Shown here: piece by piece, positions 48,525 to 59,523 of the stretch | Layout of the letters: each line of letters opens with the position of its first letter | How positions within the stretch are numbered: position 1 is the first letter of the stretch | NCBI RefSeq assembly: GCF_900110145.1 | Contig: NZ_FOCP01000010.1 | Coordinates: forward strand, 53,809-117,808 | Source of the DNA: Nitrosomonas marina | Lineage (GTDB): Bacteria > Pseudomonadota > Gammaproteobacteria > Burkholderiales > Nitrosomonadaceae | Direction: 5' to 3' | DNA: 64,000 nucleotides | Position numbers and translations under genes: made by a program | Notes under the pieces: model-generated | Told to the model about the DNA's origin: nothing | Database searches by the model: none | The model's input: only the letters and a program-made list of their open reading frames with translations

Positions 48525-49520
48525 TTAGTCTGATAGTTGTATGCTTATCTCACCCATACTGAAAGCTTTATGTCCTGAATCTGTATTCAGTATCAATGAC
48601 CCGTCAACACTTATACCTGATACCACGCCGGAAATAGTCGAAGCGTCAACAGATTTAAGCGTAATTGGTTGGCCTTGGAAGAAATGGTAACTCTCCCATT
48701 CTCTACGAAAGTAAACAAACCCAAATTGTTCATATGCAATTAAAATTTCCCGCAGCTCAATGAGAAGTTGTGCAAGGATTTGATTACGGTCTAGAGTTTG
48801 ACCTGTAATTTCGAATAAATCGGTCACACCATAGTTTGACAAAATTACTGCATTCGGCGGTAGTTTAAAATTAATACCAATTCCAATAATACTAACAAGT
48901 AATTCCTTATCAACTGATCTACATTCAGTTAAAATGCCAGCGAGCTTTTTTTTCTCAAAAATTATGTCATTCGGCCATTTCAAATATATGTCAGTATGTG
49001 ATATTTTTCGAATAACGCGTACGAGGCTGATGCCAAGGACTAGACTTAAAGTTTGTATATGTTGAATTCGACGAGTAAAACGCCACAATAAGGAAAACGT
49101 CAGACTACCTCCCAGATTAGAATACCAGTGTCGATTACTTGTGCCTCTACCTTTCGTTTGCAATTCACAAAGAATTACTGGAATTCGTTTTTCTTGAAGG
49201 TAAGACAACTTATTAAGAGCCAGATATGTACTCGTGGATTCAAGAAGGTCAAATGTGTAAACACTGAACTCATGCTGTAATTCACGCAGGCTTTCTAATA
49301 AGGATACTTTATTGAGAAGGATAAAAGGGCGGGGCCAAATAAACCCCAATCCTCTTACTTGTGAGATGGTAACACCTAATTCTGTTAACCTTTTAATATA
49401 TTTAAAAAGTGTTAACGTAGTACAGCCTAAATCTGAACAAAGCTGGATATAAGTATGTAGACGTTTGTCTGATAGAATCTTAAGTAATTTAAAGCTTATT
49501 GCTTCGTTATGTGCATGCAT
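48525..49520 (-). CDS. birA: Biotin-protein ligase / biotin operon repressor
   Basis: 331 residues: N-terminal winged helix (about 1-65), catalytic domain with KGRGTSNRHW (usual GRGRxGR), KWPNDI, and a small C-terminal SH3-like domain (GVVSGISVDGSLIL). Biotinylates acetyl-CoA carboxylase and may also repress biotin genes. The GRGRxGR loop is altered to GRGTSNR, so biotinyl-AMP retention may be weaker. Head of the birA-coaX-engB unit. Confidence 0.9.
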   Translation of the reverse strand: MHAHNEAISFKLLKILSDKRLHTYIQLCSDLGCTTLTLFKYIKRLTELGVTISQVRGLGFIWPRPFILLNKVSLLESLRELQHEFSVYTFDLLESTSTYLALNKLSYLQEKRIPVILCELQTKGRGTSNRHWYSNLGGSLTFSLLWRFTRRIQHIQTLSLVLGISLVRVIRKISHTDIYLKWPNDIIFEKKKLAGILTECRSVDKELLVSIIGIGINFKLPPNAVILSNYGVTDLFEITGQTLDRNQILAQLLIELREILIAYEQFGFVYFRREWESYHFFQGQPITLKSVDASTISGVVSGISVDGSLILNTDSGHKAFSMGEISIQLSD

Positions 49521-49713
49521 TTTATTGCATACGTAACACTAATATTAGTGTGTTTCAATAGTAGTAAAACTGTTTCAACTGTTACGTATAATATTATACC
49601 GTTTAAATGTAGATATATTAGTGGAAAAAACTATGATAATTTGAATCACTGGGACAGAAATATACAATAATGTAATAATATAAAAAAATTATATTAATTG
49701 TTGATAAATTGTA

Positions 49714-50115
49714 TTATTGCTGATCCTCATCTGATTCGAGTTCTTCTATTTCAACCGTTGGCCGGTCAACTAACTCTACTAAGGCCATTGGGGCGTTATC
49801 ACCTTTACGGAAACCATACTTAAGTATTCTGATATACCCACCCGGTCGCTGAGCGTATCTTGGACCAAGCTCAGCAAATAATTTCGTGACAATATCACGA
49901 TTTCTTAGCTTACTAAATGCCTTTCTTTTATTGTTTAGATTTGAATCTTTACCGAGGGTTATCAAAGGTTCGGCATAGCTTCTTAATTCTTTTGCTTTTG
50001 GTAAGGTTGTTTTAATTATTTCATGTTTAAGCAATGAATTGGTCATATTACGAAACATTGCATTACGATGGCTACTGGTTCTATTTAACTTACGATAGGC
50101 ATTATGATGACGCAT
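49714..50115 (-). CDS. rplQ: Ribosomal protein L17
   Basis: 133 residues, large-subunit protein near the exit tunnel. [20 protein letters not shown] is the family start. Its ATG overlaps the rpoA stop by 14 bases. An acidic tail ([12 protein letters not shown]) extends beyond the core. Confidence 0.97.
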   Translation of the reverse strand: MRHHNAYRKLNRTSSHRNAMFRNMTNSLLKHEIIKTTLPKAKELRSYAEPLITLGKDSNLNNKRKAFSKLRNRDIVTKLFAELGPRYAQRPGGYIRILKYGFRKGDNAPMALVELVDRPTVEIEELESDEDQQ

Positions 50116-51106
50116 GATTAATATCCTTTGAATGATTTTCTAAATTAGCAGGTGGCCAATTGTCTAATTTCATACCTAATGATAACTCACGCGCTGCTAA
50201 AACTTCTTTAATTTCATTTAAAGATTTTCTTCCAAGGTTAGGGGTTCTCAATAGTTCTGCTTCTGTACGCTGGATTAAATCACCAATATAGTAAATGTTT
50301 TCTACTTTTAGACAATTTGCAGAACGTACAGTTAGTTCCAAATCGTCAACTGGTCGCAATAATACAGGGTCTATTTGAGGTGCTTGTGGTTGTTCTGTAG
50401 GAATAGGCGTACTTTCTAGATCAGCAAAAACAGAGAGCTGTTGTACGAGAACTCGGGCAGCATATCGTATTGCTTCTTCAGGATCTACCACACCATTAGT
50501 TTCTATATCCATTATCAATTTGTCCAGGTCAGTTCTCTGCTCAACCCGAGCACTCTCGACAGTATAACTAACACGTTTAATTGGACTGAATGATGCATCT
50601 AGAAAAATGGTTCCAATACTTTTTTCTTCTTGACCTATAGTACGTGCAGTAGCTGGTACATAGCCACGACCCTTCGTTACTTTCAATTGCAAATCCAGTT
50701 TTCCACCAGTAGTTAGGTGGGCTATTACATGGTCTGGGTTTAAGATTTCGACATCATGCGTTGTTTCAATGTCGTTTGCTGTAACAACTCCTTTACCAGA
50801 TTTGGTGAGTTGTAAAGTAATTTCACTAGCTGTGTGCAATTTGAGTACAAGGCCTTTAATATTCAAAAGGATATCAACCACATCCTCCTGGACACCATCC
50901 AGCGTTGAATACTCATGAACCACACCTGCAATTTTAACTTCTGTTGGTGCAAACCCAGTCATTGAAGATAATAAAATTCTTCGCAACGCATTTCCAAGCG
51001 TGTAGCCATAACCTCTTTCAAATGGTTCCATCACAACTTTTGCATGTAATGGTGATATATTCTGAACATCGATTATCCGTGGTGTTAATATATCATTACC
51101 TAGCAT
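50102..51106 (-). CDS. rpoA: RNA polymerase alpha subunit
   Basis: 334 residues: N-terminal dimerisation domain ([20 protein letters not shown]) and C-terminal domain with the UP-element and activator-binding helices ([34 protein letters not shown]). Lies between rpsD and rplQ as in the alpha operon. Confidence 0.98.
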   Translation of the reverse strand: MLGNDILTPRIIDVQNISPLHAKVVMEPFERGYGYTLGNALRRILLSSMTGFAPTEVKIAGVVHEYSTLDGVQEDVVDILLNIKGLVLKLHTASEITLQLTKSGKGVVTANDIETTHDVEILNPDHVIAHLTTGGKLDLQLKVTKGRGYVPATARTIGQEEKSIGTIFLDASFSPIKRVSYTVESARVEQRTDLDKLIMDIETNGVVDPEEAIRYAARVLVQQLSVFADLESTPIPTEQPQAPQIDPVLLRPVDDLELTVRSANCLKVENIYYIGDLIQRTEAELLRTPNLGRKSLNEIKEVLAARELSLGMKLDNWPPANLENHSKDINHASS

Positions 51107-51154
51107 TTATTAAATAACCTTAAGAAAAAACGTTATATAAAACAGTTTTACAAT

Positions 51155-51781
51155 TTATTTTGAGTAAAGCTCAACAACTAATGATTCATTAATTGTTGAA
51201 GGTAAATCCGTTCTATCGGGTTTATTTTTGAGTGTTCCTTTCATTGCCTTCACATCAACTTCTATCCAGGATGGGAACCCGCGATTATCAGCTGACTGCA
51301 AGGACGATTTAATGCGAAGTTGTTCTCTTGATGTTTGATCAACTTCGATAGTATCACCAGGTGTCACAATGTATGAAGGAATATTGACTCTTTTACCATT
51401 TACCAGTATGGAATTATGGCGAATTATCTGTCTTGATTCTGACCGTGATGAGCCGAATCCCATTAAATAAACAAGGTTGTCTAACCGGCTTTCTAGCATC
51501 TGGAGCAGATTGTCGCCAGTTACACCACGTTGTCTATCCGCATTTCTGTAAACTATTCTAAATTGTTTTTCTAATAATCCATAAATGCGTCTTATTTTTT
51601 GTTTTTCTCTCAACTGTACACCATAATCAGAGAGTCGTCCTTTTTTCTGTCCGTGTTGACCAGGTGGATAACTTCTACGTTCAATTGCACATTTATCCGT
51701 AAAACACTTTTCTCCTTTGAGAAAAAGCTTCTCACCTTCGCGACGGCATAATTTGCATTTTGATTCAAGGTAACGGGCCAA
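51155..51781 (-). CDS. rpsD: Ribosomal protein S4, zinc-binding type
   Basis: 208 residues. C9, C12, C26 and C31 form an intact zinc site, so this is the C+ form, in contrast to the cysteine-free form of E. coli. S4 RNA-binding fold follows (SRLDNLVYLMGFGSSRSESR). S4 also represses the alpha operon in E. coli. Confidence 0.97.
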   Translation of the reverse strand: MARYLESKCKLCRREGEKLFLKGEKCFTDKCAIERRSYPPGQHGQKKGRLSDYGVQLREKQKIRRIYGLLEKQFRIVYRNADRQRGVTGDNLLQMLESRLDNLVYLMGFGSSRSESRQIIRHNSILVNGKRVNIPSYIVTPGDTIEVDQTSREQLRIKSSLQSADNRGFPSWIEVDVKAMKGTLKNKPDRTDLPSTINESLVVELYSK

Positions 51782-51799
51782 AAGTATTCTCCTTATATC

Positions 51800-52189
51800 T
51801 TATATTCTACGTTTCTTAGGTGGTCTACAGCCATTATGGGGTATAGCAGTAACATCAGAAATACTGATTATTTTGAATCCTATGCCATTCAGAGCACGTA
51901 CCGCTGAGTCTCTGCCAGGTCCAGGCCCCTTAATTTTAACTTCAAGGTTTTTAACTCCACATTCTATAGCTGCTTTTCCAGCACTCTCAGCTGCAACCTG
52001 TGCAGCAAAAGGTGTACTTTTTCTGGAACCCTTAAAGCCAGCTCCACCTGAGGTAGCCCATGATAAGGCATTACCCTGGCGATCCGTGATAGTGATTATA
52101 GTGTTATTGAAGGATGCATGAATATGAGCAACACCTTCTGAAACATTCTTCTTTATTTTTTTTTTAGCTCGCGTACTTGACTTTACCAT
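51800..52189 (-). CDS. rpsK: Ribosomal protein S11
   Basis: 129 residues with [20 protein letters not shown] near the start and the conserved [11 protein letters not shown] end. Platform protein of the small subunit. Confidence 0.97.
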   Translation of the reverse strand: MVKSSTRAKKKIKKNVSEGVAHIHASFNNTIITITDRQGNALSWATSGGAGFKGSRKSTPFAAQVAAESAGKAAIECGVKNLEVKIKGPGPGRDSAVRALNGIGFKIISISDVTAIPHNGCRPPKKRRI

Positions 52190-52238
52190 TTAATTTCCCT
52201 ATCTGATTAAGTGAATATAAAAACAATCAGTTGCAAAT

Positions 52239-52598
52239 TTATCTAGAACGTATTGCTTTTCTAGGTCCTTTACGTGTACGCGCGTTAGTTCTTGTTCGTT
52301 GTCCTCTGACTGGCAAACCTTTCCTATGCCGATAGCCACGATAGCAACCCAAATCCATTAATCTCTTTATATTCATGGAAGTTTCGCGTCGAAGATCACC
52401 TTCAATTACATATTTACCTATATGATCGCGGATTTGTTCCAACTGTTCTTCTGATAATTCCTTTAATTTAATATCGATTTCGATATTTAAATCACTGCAA
52501 ATTTTTGCTGATTTCGATCGCCCAATTCCGTATATTGCGGTTAAAGCAATTCCTACATGTTGATGATTAGGTAAATTAACTCCAGCTATACGTGCCAT
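52239..52598 (-). CDS. rpsM: Ribosomal protein S13
   Basis: 119 residues: [20 protein letters not shown] at the start and the basic tail [12 protein letters not shown]. Head of the small-subunit protein. It lies 28 bases downstream of rpmJ, with no separate promoter seen, so spc and alpha genes may be one transcript. Confidence 0.97.
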   Translation of the reverse strand: MARIAGVNLPNHQHVGIALTAIYGIGRSKSAKICSDLNIEIDIKLKELSEEQLEQIRDHIGKYVIEGDLRRETSMNIKRLMDLGCYRGYRHRKGLPVRGQRTRTNARTRKGPRKAIRSR

Positions 52599-52626
52599 TT
52601 CTAAACCTGTTTAAAATTAGTGGGAT

Positions 52627-52740
52627 TTACCCTTGTTTCTGCTTATGTCTCGGATCTGTACAAATTACACGTACAACCCTGTTTCTTCTAATAATTTTAC
52701 AGTTTCTACAAATCTTTTTCACTGATGCCAAAACTTTCAT
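52627..52740 (-). CDS. rpmJ: Ribosomal protein L36, zinc-binding type
   Basis: 37 residues. [20 protein letters not shown] with C11, C14, C27 and H32 gives the C+ zinc ribbon. Between infA and rpsM, its usual place. Confidence 0.95.
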   Translation of the reverse strand: MKVLASVKKICRNCKIIRRNRVVRVICTDPRHKQKQG

Positions 52741-52759
52741 ACTGAATCCTTCTTTTTAT

Positions 52760-52978
52760 CTATTTAGCTCGAAAAGTTATGCGGGCTCGTGTTAAATCAT
52801 AAGGTGTTAAATCTACGGTTACATTATCGCCTGGAAGTATTCTTATATAGTGCATTCTCATCTTACCTGATATATGTGCTAATACAATGTGACCATTTTC
52901 GAGTTTTACTTTAAATGTTGCATTTGGCAAGGTTTCAAGTACCTCACCTTGCATCTGTATGGTTTCTTCTTTAGCCAT
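52760..52978 (-). CDS. infA: Translation initiation factor IF-1
   Basis: 72 residues, OB fold ([20 protein letters not shown], then [20 protein letters not shown]). Occupies the ribosomal A site during initiation. Follows secY directly. Confidence 0.97.
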   Translation of the reverse strand: MAKEETIQMQGEVLETLPNATFKVKLENGHIVLAHISGKMRMHYIRILPGDNVTVDLTPYDLTRARITFRAK

Positions 52979-52994
52979 GAAAGTATTAAAGCAA

Positions 52995-54326
52995 TTATCT
53001 GACAGGAAGTCGTCCAGTGTTTCCTTTCAGATTTGCTTTCTTCAACAAGCTATCATACTGGGATGACATCACATGTGATTGAACCTGGGACATAAAATCC
53101 ATAGTGACAATGACTATAATTAATAAAGATGTTCCACCAAAGTAAAATGGTACATTCCACTTTAGGATTAAAAATTCAGGCAGTAGACAAACCAGTGTTA
53201 CATAGATTGAGCCTGCTAGCGTTAAACGAAGCATGATTCTTTCGATATATCTTGTGGTCTGGTCACCGGGTCTTATTCCGGGTATGAAAGCCCCACTTTT
53301 CTTTAAATTATCAGATGTTTCTTTTGGATTAAATACTAATGCAGTATAAAAGAAACAAAAGAAAATGATCATTGAGGCATACAAAAAAACGTAAAACGGT
53401 TGCCCTGGCGATAAGGCTGCACTGACATCCTTTAACCAGATCATTGATTCGCCTGTGGCAAACCAGCCAGCCATCGTTGCTGGAAATAAAATAATACTAG
53501 AAGCAAAAATAGGTGGTATAACTCCTGCCATATTAAGTTTTAAAGGCAAATGAGAGCTTTGTCCACCATAGATTTTCTTTCCAACTTGTCGTTTAGCGTA
53601 ATTTACAAGTATGCGGCGCTGCCCTTTTTCTATGAAAACTACAAAAGCTGTAACAATAGCAGCTGCGATAAAGATAAATAGGGCAACCAAGAAATGCATC
53701 GATCCAGTACTAACTAAATCGAGGGTACCACCAATCGCACTAGGTAATCCAGCTGCAATTCCAGCAAAGATAATCAGTGAAATACCATTGCCAATTCCTC
53801 TTTCAGTTATTTGTTCACCGAGCCACATTAGGAAAATAGTTCCAGTGACGAGTGTAATAACAGTTGTAAGTACAAACATTGGTCCCGGGTTAATAACCAG
53901 CCCAGCCTGCGATTGTAAAGCTATGGATATTCCATAACTTTGTACGAGTGCTAATAATAAGGTTCCATAGCGAGTATATTGCGTAATTTTTCTTCTACCG
54001 CTTTCGCCTTCTTTTTTAAGTGCCTCTAAATACGGTACGGCCACAGTACCTAACTGCATTATAATCGACGCAGAAATATAAGGCATGATTCCCAATGCAA
54101 AGATTGAGAATCGAGAAAGAGCGCCACCTGAAAACATATTGAACATTCCAAGTACGCCACCTTGCTGTGAATCAAACAAATCTTTCAGAATAACTGGATC
54201 GATTCCAGGTACAGGTACATGCGCACCGATTCTGTAGACTATAAGCGCAAGTAAAAGAAACCAAAGTCGCCGTTTTAGATCAGCGAATTTATCTACTTGT
54301 TTATGTGAAAATCCCTTGTTTGCCAA
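52995..54326 (-). CDS. secY: Sec translocase channel subunit SecY
   Basis: 443 residues and ten membrane helices. Plug and lateral-gate helices are recognised by [20 protein letters not shown] and [20 protein letters not shown]; cytoplasmic loops [12 protein letters not shown] and [13 protein letters not shown] are those that contact SecA and the ribosome. Between rplO and infA, as in other spc operons. Confidence 0.97.
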   Translation of the reverse strand: MANKGFSHKQVDKFADLKRRLWFLLLALIVYRIGAHVPVPGIDPVILKDLFDSQQGGVLGMFNMFSGGALSRFSIFALGIMPYISASIIMQLGTVAVPYLEALKKEGESGRRKITQYTRYGTLLLALVQSYGISIALQSQAGLVINPGPMFVLTTVITLVTGTIFLMWLGEQITERGIGNGISLIIFAGIAAGLPSAIGGTLDLVSTGSMHFLVALFIFIAAAIVTAFVVFIEKGQRRILVNYAKRQVGKKIYGGQSSHLPLKLNMAGVIPPIFASSIILFPATMAGWFATGESMIWLKDVSAALSPGQPFYVFLYASMIIFFCFFYTALVFNPKETSDNLKKSGAFIPGIRPGDQTTRYIERIMLRLTLAGSIYVTLVCLLPEFLILKWNVPFYFGGTSLLIIVIVTMDFMSQVQSHVMSSQYDSLLKKANLKGNTGRLPVR

Positions 54327-54340
54327 TTGTTTACCTTTAA

Positions 54341-54790
54341 TTACTCAACGCTGCCACCAGCGTTCTCAATTTTCTCTTTCAAACCTTTTGAGACTCTGAT
54401 ACCTTTAATAAAGAGTTTTGTATTTATTGTTTGGTTACTGGATAAATAAAAACGTACTTTGTTAATTTTCTGGGATATAATTTTTTTATCCTTGAGCCTG
54501 TTTAAATCAATAGTAACTTCATTGCTCTCATTTTCTAATAAGCTGGAGCGCAGACTAACAGAGCATATATTACTGCGGGATTTAAATCCTCTTTTAGGCA
54601 ACCGTCTATATAAGGGCATTTGTCCACCTTCAAATCCTGTCTTATGATATCCACCCGCACGCGATTTTTGACCCTTATGACCTCTTCCGGATGTTTTGCC
54701 CTGACCACATCCTATACCACGACCAACGCGTTTACGCTGTTTGACTGAGCCTTCATTCGCTTTGATTGTATTTAAAAACATTTTATTCAC
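54341..54790 (-). CDS. rplO: Ribosomal protein L15
   Basis: 149 residues; Gly/Arg-rich N-terminus ([20 protein letters not shown]) reaches into the large subunit. Overlaps rpmD by eight bases. Confidence 0.96.
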   Translation of the reverse strand: MNKMFLNTIKANEGSVKQRKRVGRGIGCGQGKTSGRGHKGQKSRAGGYHKTGFEGGQMPLYRRLPKRGFKSRSNICSVSLRSSLLENESNEVTIDLNRLKDKKIISQKINKVRFYLSSNQTINTKLFIKGIRVSKGLKEKIENAGGSVE

Positions 54791-54971
54791 ACTTCACTAG
54801 ATATTGAACTTTTCTAATCATACCCCGTATCGCAGGAGTATCTTCAAGTACAGATGTACTATTAATTTTTTTTAGGCCCAATCCTTTTACAGTCGCTCTG
54901 TGGCTTTTCTTTGTTGTTATCAGGCTTTTTATGAGCGTAACTGTTATTGTTTTACGGTTGTTATTATTCAT
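54783..54971 (-). CDS. rpmD: Ribosomal protein L30
   Basis: 62 residues, bacterial-type L30 ([20 protein letters not shown], then [16 protein letters not shown]). Upstream neighbour rpsE after 14 bases. Confidence 0.95.
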   Translation of the reverse strand: MNNNNRKTITVTLIKSLITTKKSHRATVKGLGLKKINSTSVLEDTPAIRGMIRKVQYLVKCE

Positions 54972-54985
54972 TATTTGGCTTTACT

Positions 54986-55507
54986 TTAGAGTAGTTCCTC
55001 GACTGATTTGCCACGTTTTGCAGCGATTCCTGCTGGTGTATTCATTGAGTATAAGCCGTGAAGTGTCGCTCTTACAACATTGTAAGGATTAGTGGAGCCA
55101 ATACATTTGGCTAATATATTTTGCATACCCATCACTTCAAATATAGCTCTCATGGGTCCTCCAGCAATAATGCCAGTACCTTCGGGTGCGGGTTGCATGT
55201 AAACTCGAGCAGAACCGTGCCTACCAATAACAGAATGATAGATAGTACCATTCTTCAGTTTAACCTTAATCATCGATCGTCTTGCTTCGTCCATCGCCTT
55301 CTGAACAGCAACAGGCACTTCTCGCGACTTTCCTTTGCCCATACCAACACCACCGTCACCATCACCGACAACTGTTAATGCGGCAAAACCAAGAATACGA
55401 CCGCCTTTAACAACTTTGGTTACGCGGTTGATTGAAACCATTTTTTCTTTGAGGTCATCTTGACCAGTTTCATCTTGCAAATTTTTTTTATTGATTGGTT
55501 TAGCCAT
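54986..55507 (-). CDS. rpsE: Ribosomal protein S5
   Basis: 173 residues: double-stranded-RNA-binding fold ([40 protein letters not shown]) that guards decoding accuracy. A short N-terminal polar extension precedes the core. Confidence 0.97.
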   Translation of the reverse strand: MAKPINKKNLQDETGQDDLKEKMVSINRVTKVVKGGRILGFAALTVVGDGDGGVGMGKGKSREVPVAVQKAMDEARRSMIKVKLKNGTIYHSVIGRHGSARVYMQPAPEGTGIIAGGPMRAIFEVMGMQNILAKCIGSTNPYNVVRATLHGLYSMNTPAGIAAKRGKSVEELL

Positions 55508-55521
55508 AATTGTCTACTGAT

Positions 55522-55878
55522 CTAAAATTTTAATCCGTTTTCTCTTGCTGATTCAGCTAATGCTTTTACTCGACCATGGAATCTATAGCCCGATCTATCA
55601 AACGCTATGTGTTCAACACCCAGTTGAATCGCTTTCTCTGCGATTCGCTTTCCGACAATGGTAGCTGCAGTGCTGTTACCACCTTGATTTATAGAATTTT
55701 TAACCTCATTCTCTAGGGTAGAGGCACTTGTGATAGTCTGCATCTTTTCATCATCAATTAATTGCGCATAAATATGTTGATTGGTACGATGAACTGACAA
55801 ACGTAATTTGCCTTGACTCGCTATGCGAATCCTAGTTTGACTTGCTTTTCGTAGTCTTTTGTTTTTAAATTTACGCAT
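55522..55878 (-). CDS. rplR: Ribosomal protein L18
   Basis: 118 residues; binds 5S rRNA. Conserved [18 protein letters not shown] and [20 protein letters not shown]. Confidence 0.96.
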   Translation of the reverse strand: MRKFKNKRLRKASQTRIRIASQGKLRLSVHRTNQHIYAQLIDDEKMQTITSASTLENEVKNSINQGGNSTAATIVGKRIAEKAIQLGVEHIAFDRSGYRFHGRVKALAESARENGLKF

Positions 55879-55895
55879 GATATATTCTATAATGT

Positions 55896-56429
55896 TTATT
55901 TTTTCTTTGCTTCCTTGAGCTGTACAACTTCATCATCGTACCGTACTCCCTTACCCTTATATGGTTCCGGCTTTCGAAAAGCACGAATTTCAGCTGCTGT
56001 TTGCCCTACTTTTTGTTTATCAATACCTTTTATTACAATTTCAGTAGGTGTAGTTATTTCTATATTAATCCCATCAGGGATTTTATAGTTTATAGGATGA
56101 GAATACCCTAGGTTTAGATTAATGTTACTACCATTTAATTGCGCTCTGTAACCAACTCCAACTAACTGTAGCTTTCTCTCAAAGCCTGTTGTAACTCCTT
56201 GTACCATATTTGCTATTAATGATCGAATAGTTCCGGACTGCGCATGAACTTCTTTCGAATCAATCTTCATATCAACCAGAATGGATTGATTCTCATGTTT
56301 TAATGATATATGTGGATTAACATTTTGTTCCAATACACCGTTAGGGCCTTTTACTGTGATCTTGGTACTTGCAATCGTAACATCAACATTCGATGGAACA
56401 GCAACTGGGTTTTTACTGATTCGCGACAT
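55896..56429 (-). CDS. rplF: Ribosomal protein L6
   Basis: 177 residues, two similar halves near the factor-binding site; [18 protein letters not shown] at the start and [16 protein letters not shown] near the end. Confidence 0.97.
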   Translation of the reverse strand: MSRISKNPVAVPSNVDVTIASTKITVKGPNGVLEQNVNPHISLKHENQSILVDMKIDSKEVHAQSGTIRSLIANMVQGVTTGFERKLQLVGVGYRAQLNGSNINLNLGYSHPINYKIPDGINIEITTPTEIVIKGIDKQKVGQTAAEIRAFRKPEPYKGKGVRYDDEVVQLKEAKKK

Positions 56430-56446
56430 ATAATTTATATCCTTGC

Positions 56447-56842
56447 TTATACAACTTCGCAGAGAATCTCTCCGCCTATTCCGGCTTTCTGCGCTTGCTT
56501 TCCAGACATGACTCCGCGTGAAGTGGAGATAATTGCTATCCCCAGACCACTCATGACTTGTGGTATCTCGCTAGATGATTTGTAAATTCTCAATCCAGGC
56601 CTGCTAATTCGTTGTATACGCTCAATTACTGGCAATCCTGAATAATATTTAAGTTGTAGCTCAAGTTGTGCGTGATTATCAATAGTTTTCTTTTCAATTT
56701 CTGTTATGTAGCCTTCTTCTTTTAAAACGGAAGCTATATCAAACTTAATTTGAGAAAATGGGATACGAACCGTATTTTTTTTGGCCATTTGTGCATTTCT
56801 AATACGAGTTAGCATATCGGCTATTGGGTCACTCATGCTCAT
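56447..56842 (-). CDS. rpsH: Ribosomal protein S8
   Basis: 131 residues: [18 protein letters not shown] at the start, [20 protein letters not shown] near the end. In E. coli S8 represses the spc operon; I did not find the matching mRNA fold here. It can start at 56842 or two codons later. Confidence 0.97.
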   Translation of the reverse strand: MSMSDPIADMLTRIRNAQMAKKNTVRIPFSQIKFDIASVLKEEGYITEIEKKTIDNHAQLELQLKYYSGLPVIERIQRISRPGLRIYKSSSEIPQVMSGLGIAIISTSRGVMSGKQAQKAGIGGEILCEVV

Positions 56843-56894
56843 TTTGAAGCTCTTATAAAATTTAATTGTGATGTTTGTGGAATTAACCTTTCAA

Positions 56895-57200
56895 CTACCA
56901 ACTTGCTTTTATGATTCCAGGTATTTTGCCACTCATGGCTATATCTCTTAATTTACTTCTTCCCAAACCAAACTTTGAATAAACACCGCGTGAACGTCCT
57001 GTAATTGTACAGCGATTACACAATCTTACAGGACTAGAGTTACGTGGTAGGTTTTGGAGTTCTAACCTTGCGTCGTACCGTTCATCGTCAGTGAGAGATT
57101 GATCATTGATTTTTGTTTTCAGGTACTGTCTTTTCTCTGAAAACTTTTGAACGATTTTCAGTCTTTTTTTATTTCTGTTAATAATTGCTTTTTTTGCCAT
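56895..57200 (-). CDS. rpsN: Ribosomal protein S14, long form
   Basis: 101 residues, so the long form; it carries CNRCTITGRSRG with two close cysteines but lacks the full zinc set of the short form. Follows rplE after eight bases. Confidence 0.96.
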   Translation of the reverse strand: MAKKAIINRNKKRLKIVQKFSEKRQYLKTKINDQSLTDDERYDARLELQNLPRNSSPVRLCNRCTITGRSRGVYSKFGLGRSKLRDIAMSGKIPGIIKASW

Positions 57201-57207
57201 TTGAATA

Positions 57208-57747
57208 TTATTGTCTAAATGGAAAGTTAAATGCGGTTAGCAAGGCTTTCGCTTCTTCATTTGTTTTAGCAGTTGTTGTAATAGATATATTTAATCCACG
57301 TATCGCATCAATTTTGTCGTAATCGATTTCAGGGAAGATAATCTGCTCTTTTATCCCCATATTATAGTTGCCTCTACCGTCAAATGATTTTGATGGAACT
57401 CCACGAAAATCTCGTATTCTAGGTATGGCTATGGATATCAATCTATCAAGAAATTCGTACATTTGAACTCCTCGTAAAGTAACCATACAACCAATTGGAT
57501 AACCTTCTCGTACTTTGAAGGTTGCGATAGATTTTCTTGCCCGCGTTATAACTGGTTGTTGACCTGCTATTTTTCTTAAATCATCCAAGGCATTTTCGAT
57601 AACCTTTTTATCTACCGTTGCCTCACCAAGTCCTATATTCAGTGTGATCTTGGTCACCCTTGGGACTTCCATTAAAGATTTATAACCGAATTTGTCAGTT
57701 AATTGTTTGCTAACGTGGGTTCTATATAATTCTTGCAAACGACTCAT
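57208..57747 (-). CDS. rplE: Ribosomal protein L5
   Basis: 179 residues, 5S rRNA and P-site contacts. [20 protein letters not shown] and [19 protein letters not shown] are characteristic. Confidence 0.97.
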   Translation of the reverse strand: MSRLQELYRTHVSKQLTDKFGYKSLMEVPRVTKITLNIGLGEATVDKKVIENALDDLRKIAGQQPVITRARKSIATFKVREGYPIGCMVTLRGVQMYEFLDRLISIAIPRIRDFRGVPSKSFDGRGNYNMGIKEQIIFPEIDYDKIDAIRGLNISITTTAKTNEEAKALLTAFNFPFRQ

Positions 57748-57765
57748 GATATATAAACTTTTGTT

Positions 57766-58077
57766 TTAAACCAGTTCACCACTGGATTTGTAAATTCTTA
57801 CTTTATTTTGTTCGTTATCTAACTTAAATCCGACTCGATCGCACTTTTTTGTTGTTGCGTTATATAAAGCTACATTTGATATGTGGATAGGCTTATCTAT
57901 ATTAACAATTCCGCCAGTAGCACCTGTCGATGGATTGGGTTTCTGGTGTTTTTTTACAATATTTACACCCTGCACTTGGACCATTTCATTGCTTAAAACC
58001 TTAACAATTGTTCCTCGCTTGCCCTTATCTTTCCCGGCAAGTAAAACTACATCATCACCTTTTCTAACTTTCTTCAT
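57766..58077 (-). CDS. rplX: Ribosomal protein L24
   Basis: 103 residues, KOW fold ([20 protein letters not shown]); an assembly starter of the large subunit. Confidence 0.96.
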   Translation of the reverse strand: MKKVRKGDDVVLLAGKDKGKRGTIVKVLSNEMVQVQGVNIVKKHQKPNPSTGATGGIVNIDKPIHISNVALYNATTKKCDRVGFKLDNEQNKVRIYKSSGELV

Positions 58078-58101
58078 CTAATAGGTTCCAATTACTGATT
58101 T

Positions 58102-58470
58102 CTACAGGACTTCGGGGGCTAAAGACACAATTTTCATAAAACGTGATGTTCTGAGTTCTCGGGTCACAGGGCCGAAAATACGTGTACCTATGGGCTCAAG
58201 TTTGTTATTTAATAGTACTGCTGCATTACTGTCGAACTTTAATAATGAGCCATCTACACGTCTTACACCTTTTGCTGTACGTACTACTACAGCATTATAG
58301 ACATCGCCTTTCTTTACTCTTCCTCTTGGTGCTGCGTCTTTTACGCTAACCTTAATTATATCTCCGATTCCAGCATAGTGTCGTTTAGATCCGCCCAGAA
58401 CTTTTATGCACATTACTGATCGAGCACCAGTATTATCTGCTACTTTAAGCATTGACTGCATCTGTATCAT
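58102..58470 (-). CDS. rplN: Ribosomal protein L14
   Basis: 122 residues beginning [20 protein letters not shown]. First gene of the spc operon: a 179-base gap with a promoter separates it from rpsQ. Confidence 0.97.
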   Translation of the reverse strand: MIQMQSMLKVADNTGARSVMCIKVLGGSKRHYAGIGDIIKVSVKDAAPRGRVKKGDVYNAVVVRTAKGVRRVDGSLLKFDSNAAVLLNNKLEPIGTRIFGPVTRELRTSRFMKIVSLAPEVL

Positions 58471-58501
58471 TTCTTATTCACTTTTTTGTTAGTTTATATA
58501 T

Positions 58502-58531
58502 AGCATAAAGCTGTTAGAATCCTATTGACAA
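58502..58531 (-). promoter_or_regulatory. Promoter of the spc operon
   Basis: On the minus strand TTGTCA (58531-58526), an 18-base spacer and TATGCT (58507-58502), placing the start about 25 bases before the rplN ATG. It falls exactly at the S10/spc operon border known from E. coli. Confidence 0.6.
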
Positions 58532-58649
58532 TTATTTGCCTGCCATAAACAAGAAAGCACAAATAATTTCTAAACTCAAGAGTTAAAAACGGAATGCGGG
58601 ATTCTACTGTTTATAAGTGATTTAATCAAGTTCTGTAAAATCTTTTTTT

Positions 58650-58910
58650 CTAAGCAACTGCAACTCGTGTCAGAATCTTAATTACTCGCCATGACTTTGT
58701 TTTAGATACAGGCCTACATTCTTCTATAAGTACTATATCTCCAATTTGACTATCATTAACTTCATCATGGGCATGATATTTTTTTGTACGAGATATGATC
58801 TTACCGTATAAAGGGTGTTTAATCCTTCTCTCTACTGAGACAGTCACAGTTTTATCTGATTTATTACTTGTAATTTTTCCACTTAGGGTTCTGTTTAATT
58901 TTTCAGTCAT
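58650..58910 (-). CDS. rpsQ: Ribosomal protein S17
   Basis: 86 residues, OB fold ([29 protein letters not shown]). Last gene of the S10 operon; overlaps rpmC by four bases. Confidence 0.97.
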   Translation of the reverse strand: MTEKLNRTLSGKITSNKSDKTVTVSVERRIKHPLYGKIISRTKKYHAHDEVNDSQIGDIVLIEECRPVSKTKSWRVIKILTRVAVA

Positions 58911-59104
58911 GATCTATCTTTCGTTTTTTGGGTGATCACGGTTTTAACACGTGCAATGTCTCTTTTCACGTTTTTTAATTGATGAGAATTAGATAATTGT
59001 TGAGTTGCCAGTTGCATGCGTAAACCAAATTGAGCTTTCAACAATGAATGTAACTCTGCCTGAAGCTCAGTCAGGTTCATTTTTCTTAACTCGGTAGCAT
59101 TCAT
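58907..59104 (-). CDS. rpmC: Ribosomal protein L29
   Basis: 65 residues, two helices ([37 protein letters not shown]). Near the exit tunnel, where signal recognition particle docks. Confidence 0.96.
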   Translation of the reverse strand: MNATELRKMNLTELQAELHSLLKAQFGLRMQLATQQLSNSHQLKNVKRDIARVKTVITQKTKDRS

Positions 59105-59106
59105 TA

Positions 59107-59523
59107 TTATCCACCTAATTGACGTGTAGTAAATATAGTTTTTACTGGTAGTTTTGCAGCAGCCAGTCGAAATGCTTCTCTTGCCAACTCTTCGTTCACA
59201 CCATCCATTTCATATAACATTTTTCCTGGTTGAATCTCTGCAACAAAATACTCTGGGTTTCCTTTACCTTTACCCATTCTGACTTCAGCAGGTTTATGAG
59301 AAATAGGTTTGTCTGGAAAAATTCTGATCCAAATACGTCCACCCCGTTTGATATGTCTCGTCATAGCACGTCGCGCAGCTTCAATTTGGCGTGCGGTTAT
59401 TCTTCCTCTTTCTACAGCTTTCAACCCGTATTCTCCAAAACTTACTTTTGAACCACGTGTTGCTATGCCTGTATTACGCCCTTTTTGTTGTTTCCGGTAT
59501 TTAGTTCTAGCTGGTTGCAACAT
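59107..59523 (-). CDS. rplP: Ribosomal protein L16
   Basis: 138 residues: [20 protein letters not shown] at the start, [20 protein letters not shown] in the middle. Its start lies inside the extended rpsC gene (17-base overlap). Confidence 0.97.
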   Translation of the reverse strand: MLQPARTKYRKQQKGRNTGIATRGSKVSFGEYGLKAVERGRITARQIEAARRAMTRHIKRGGRIWIRIFPDKPISHKPAEVRMGKGKGNPEYFVAEIQPGKMLYEMDGVNEELAREAFRLAAAKLPVKTIFTTRQLGG

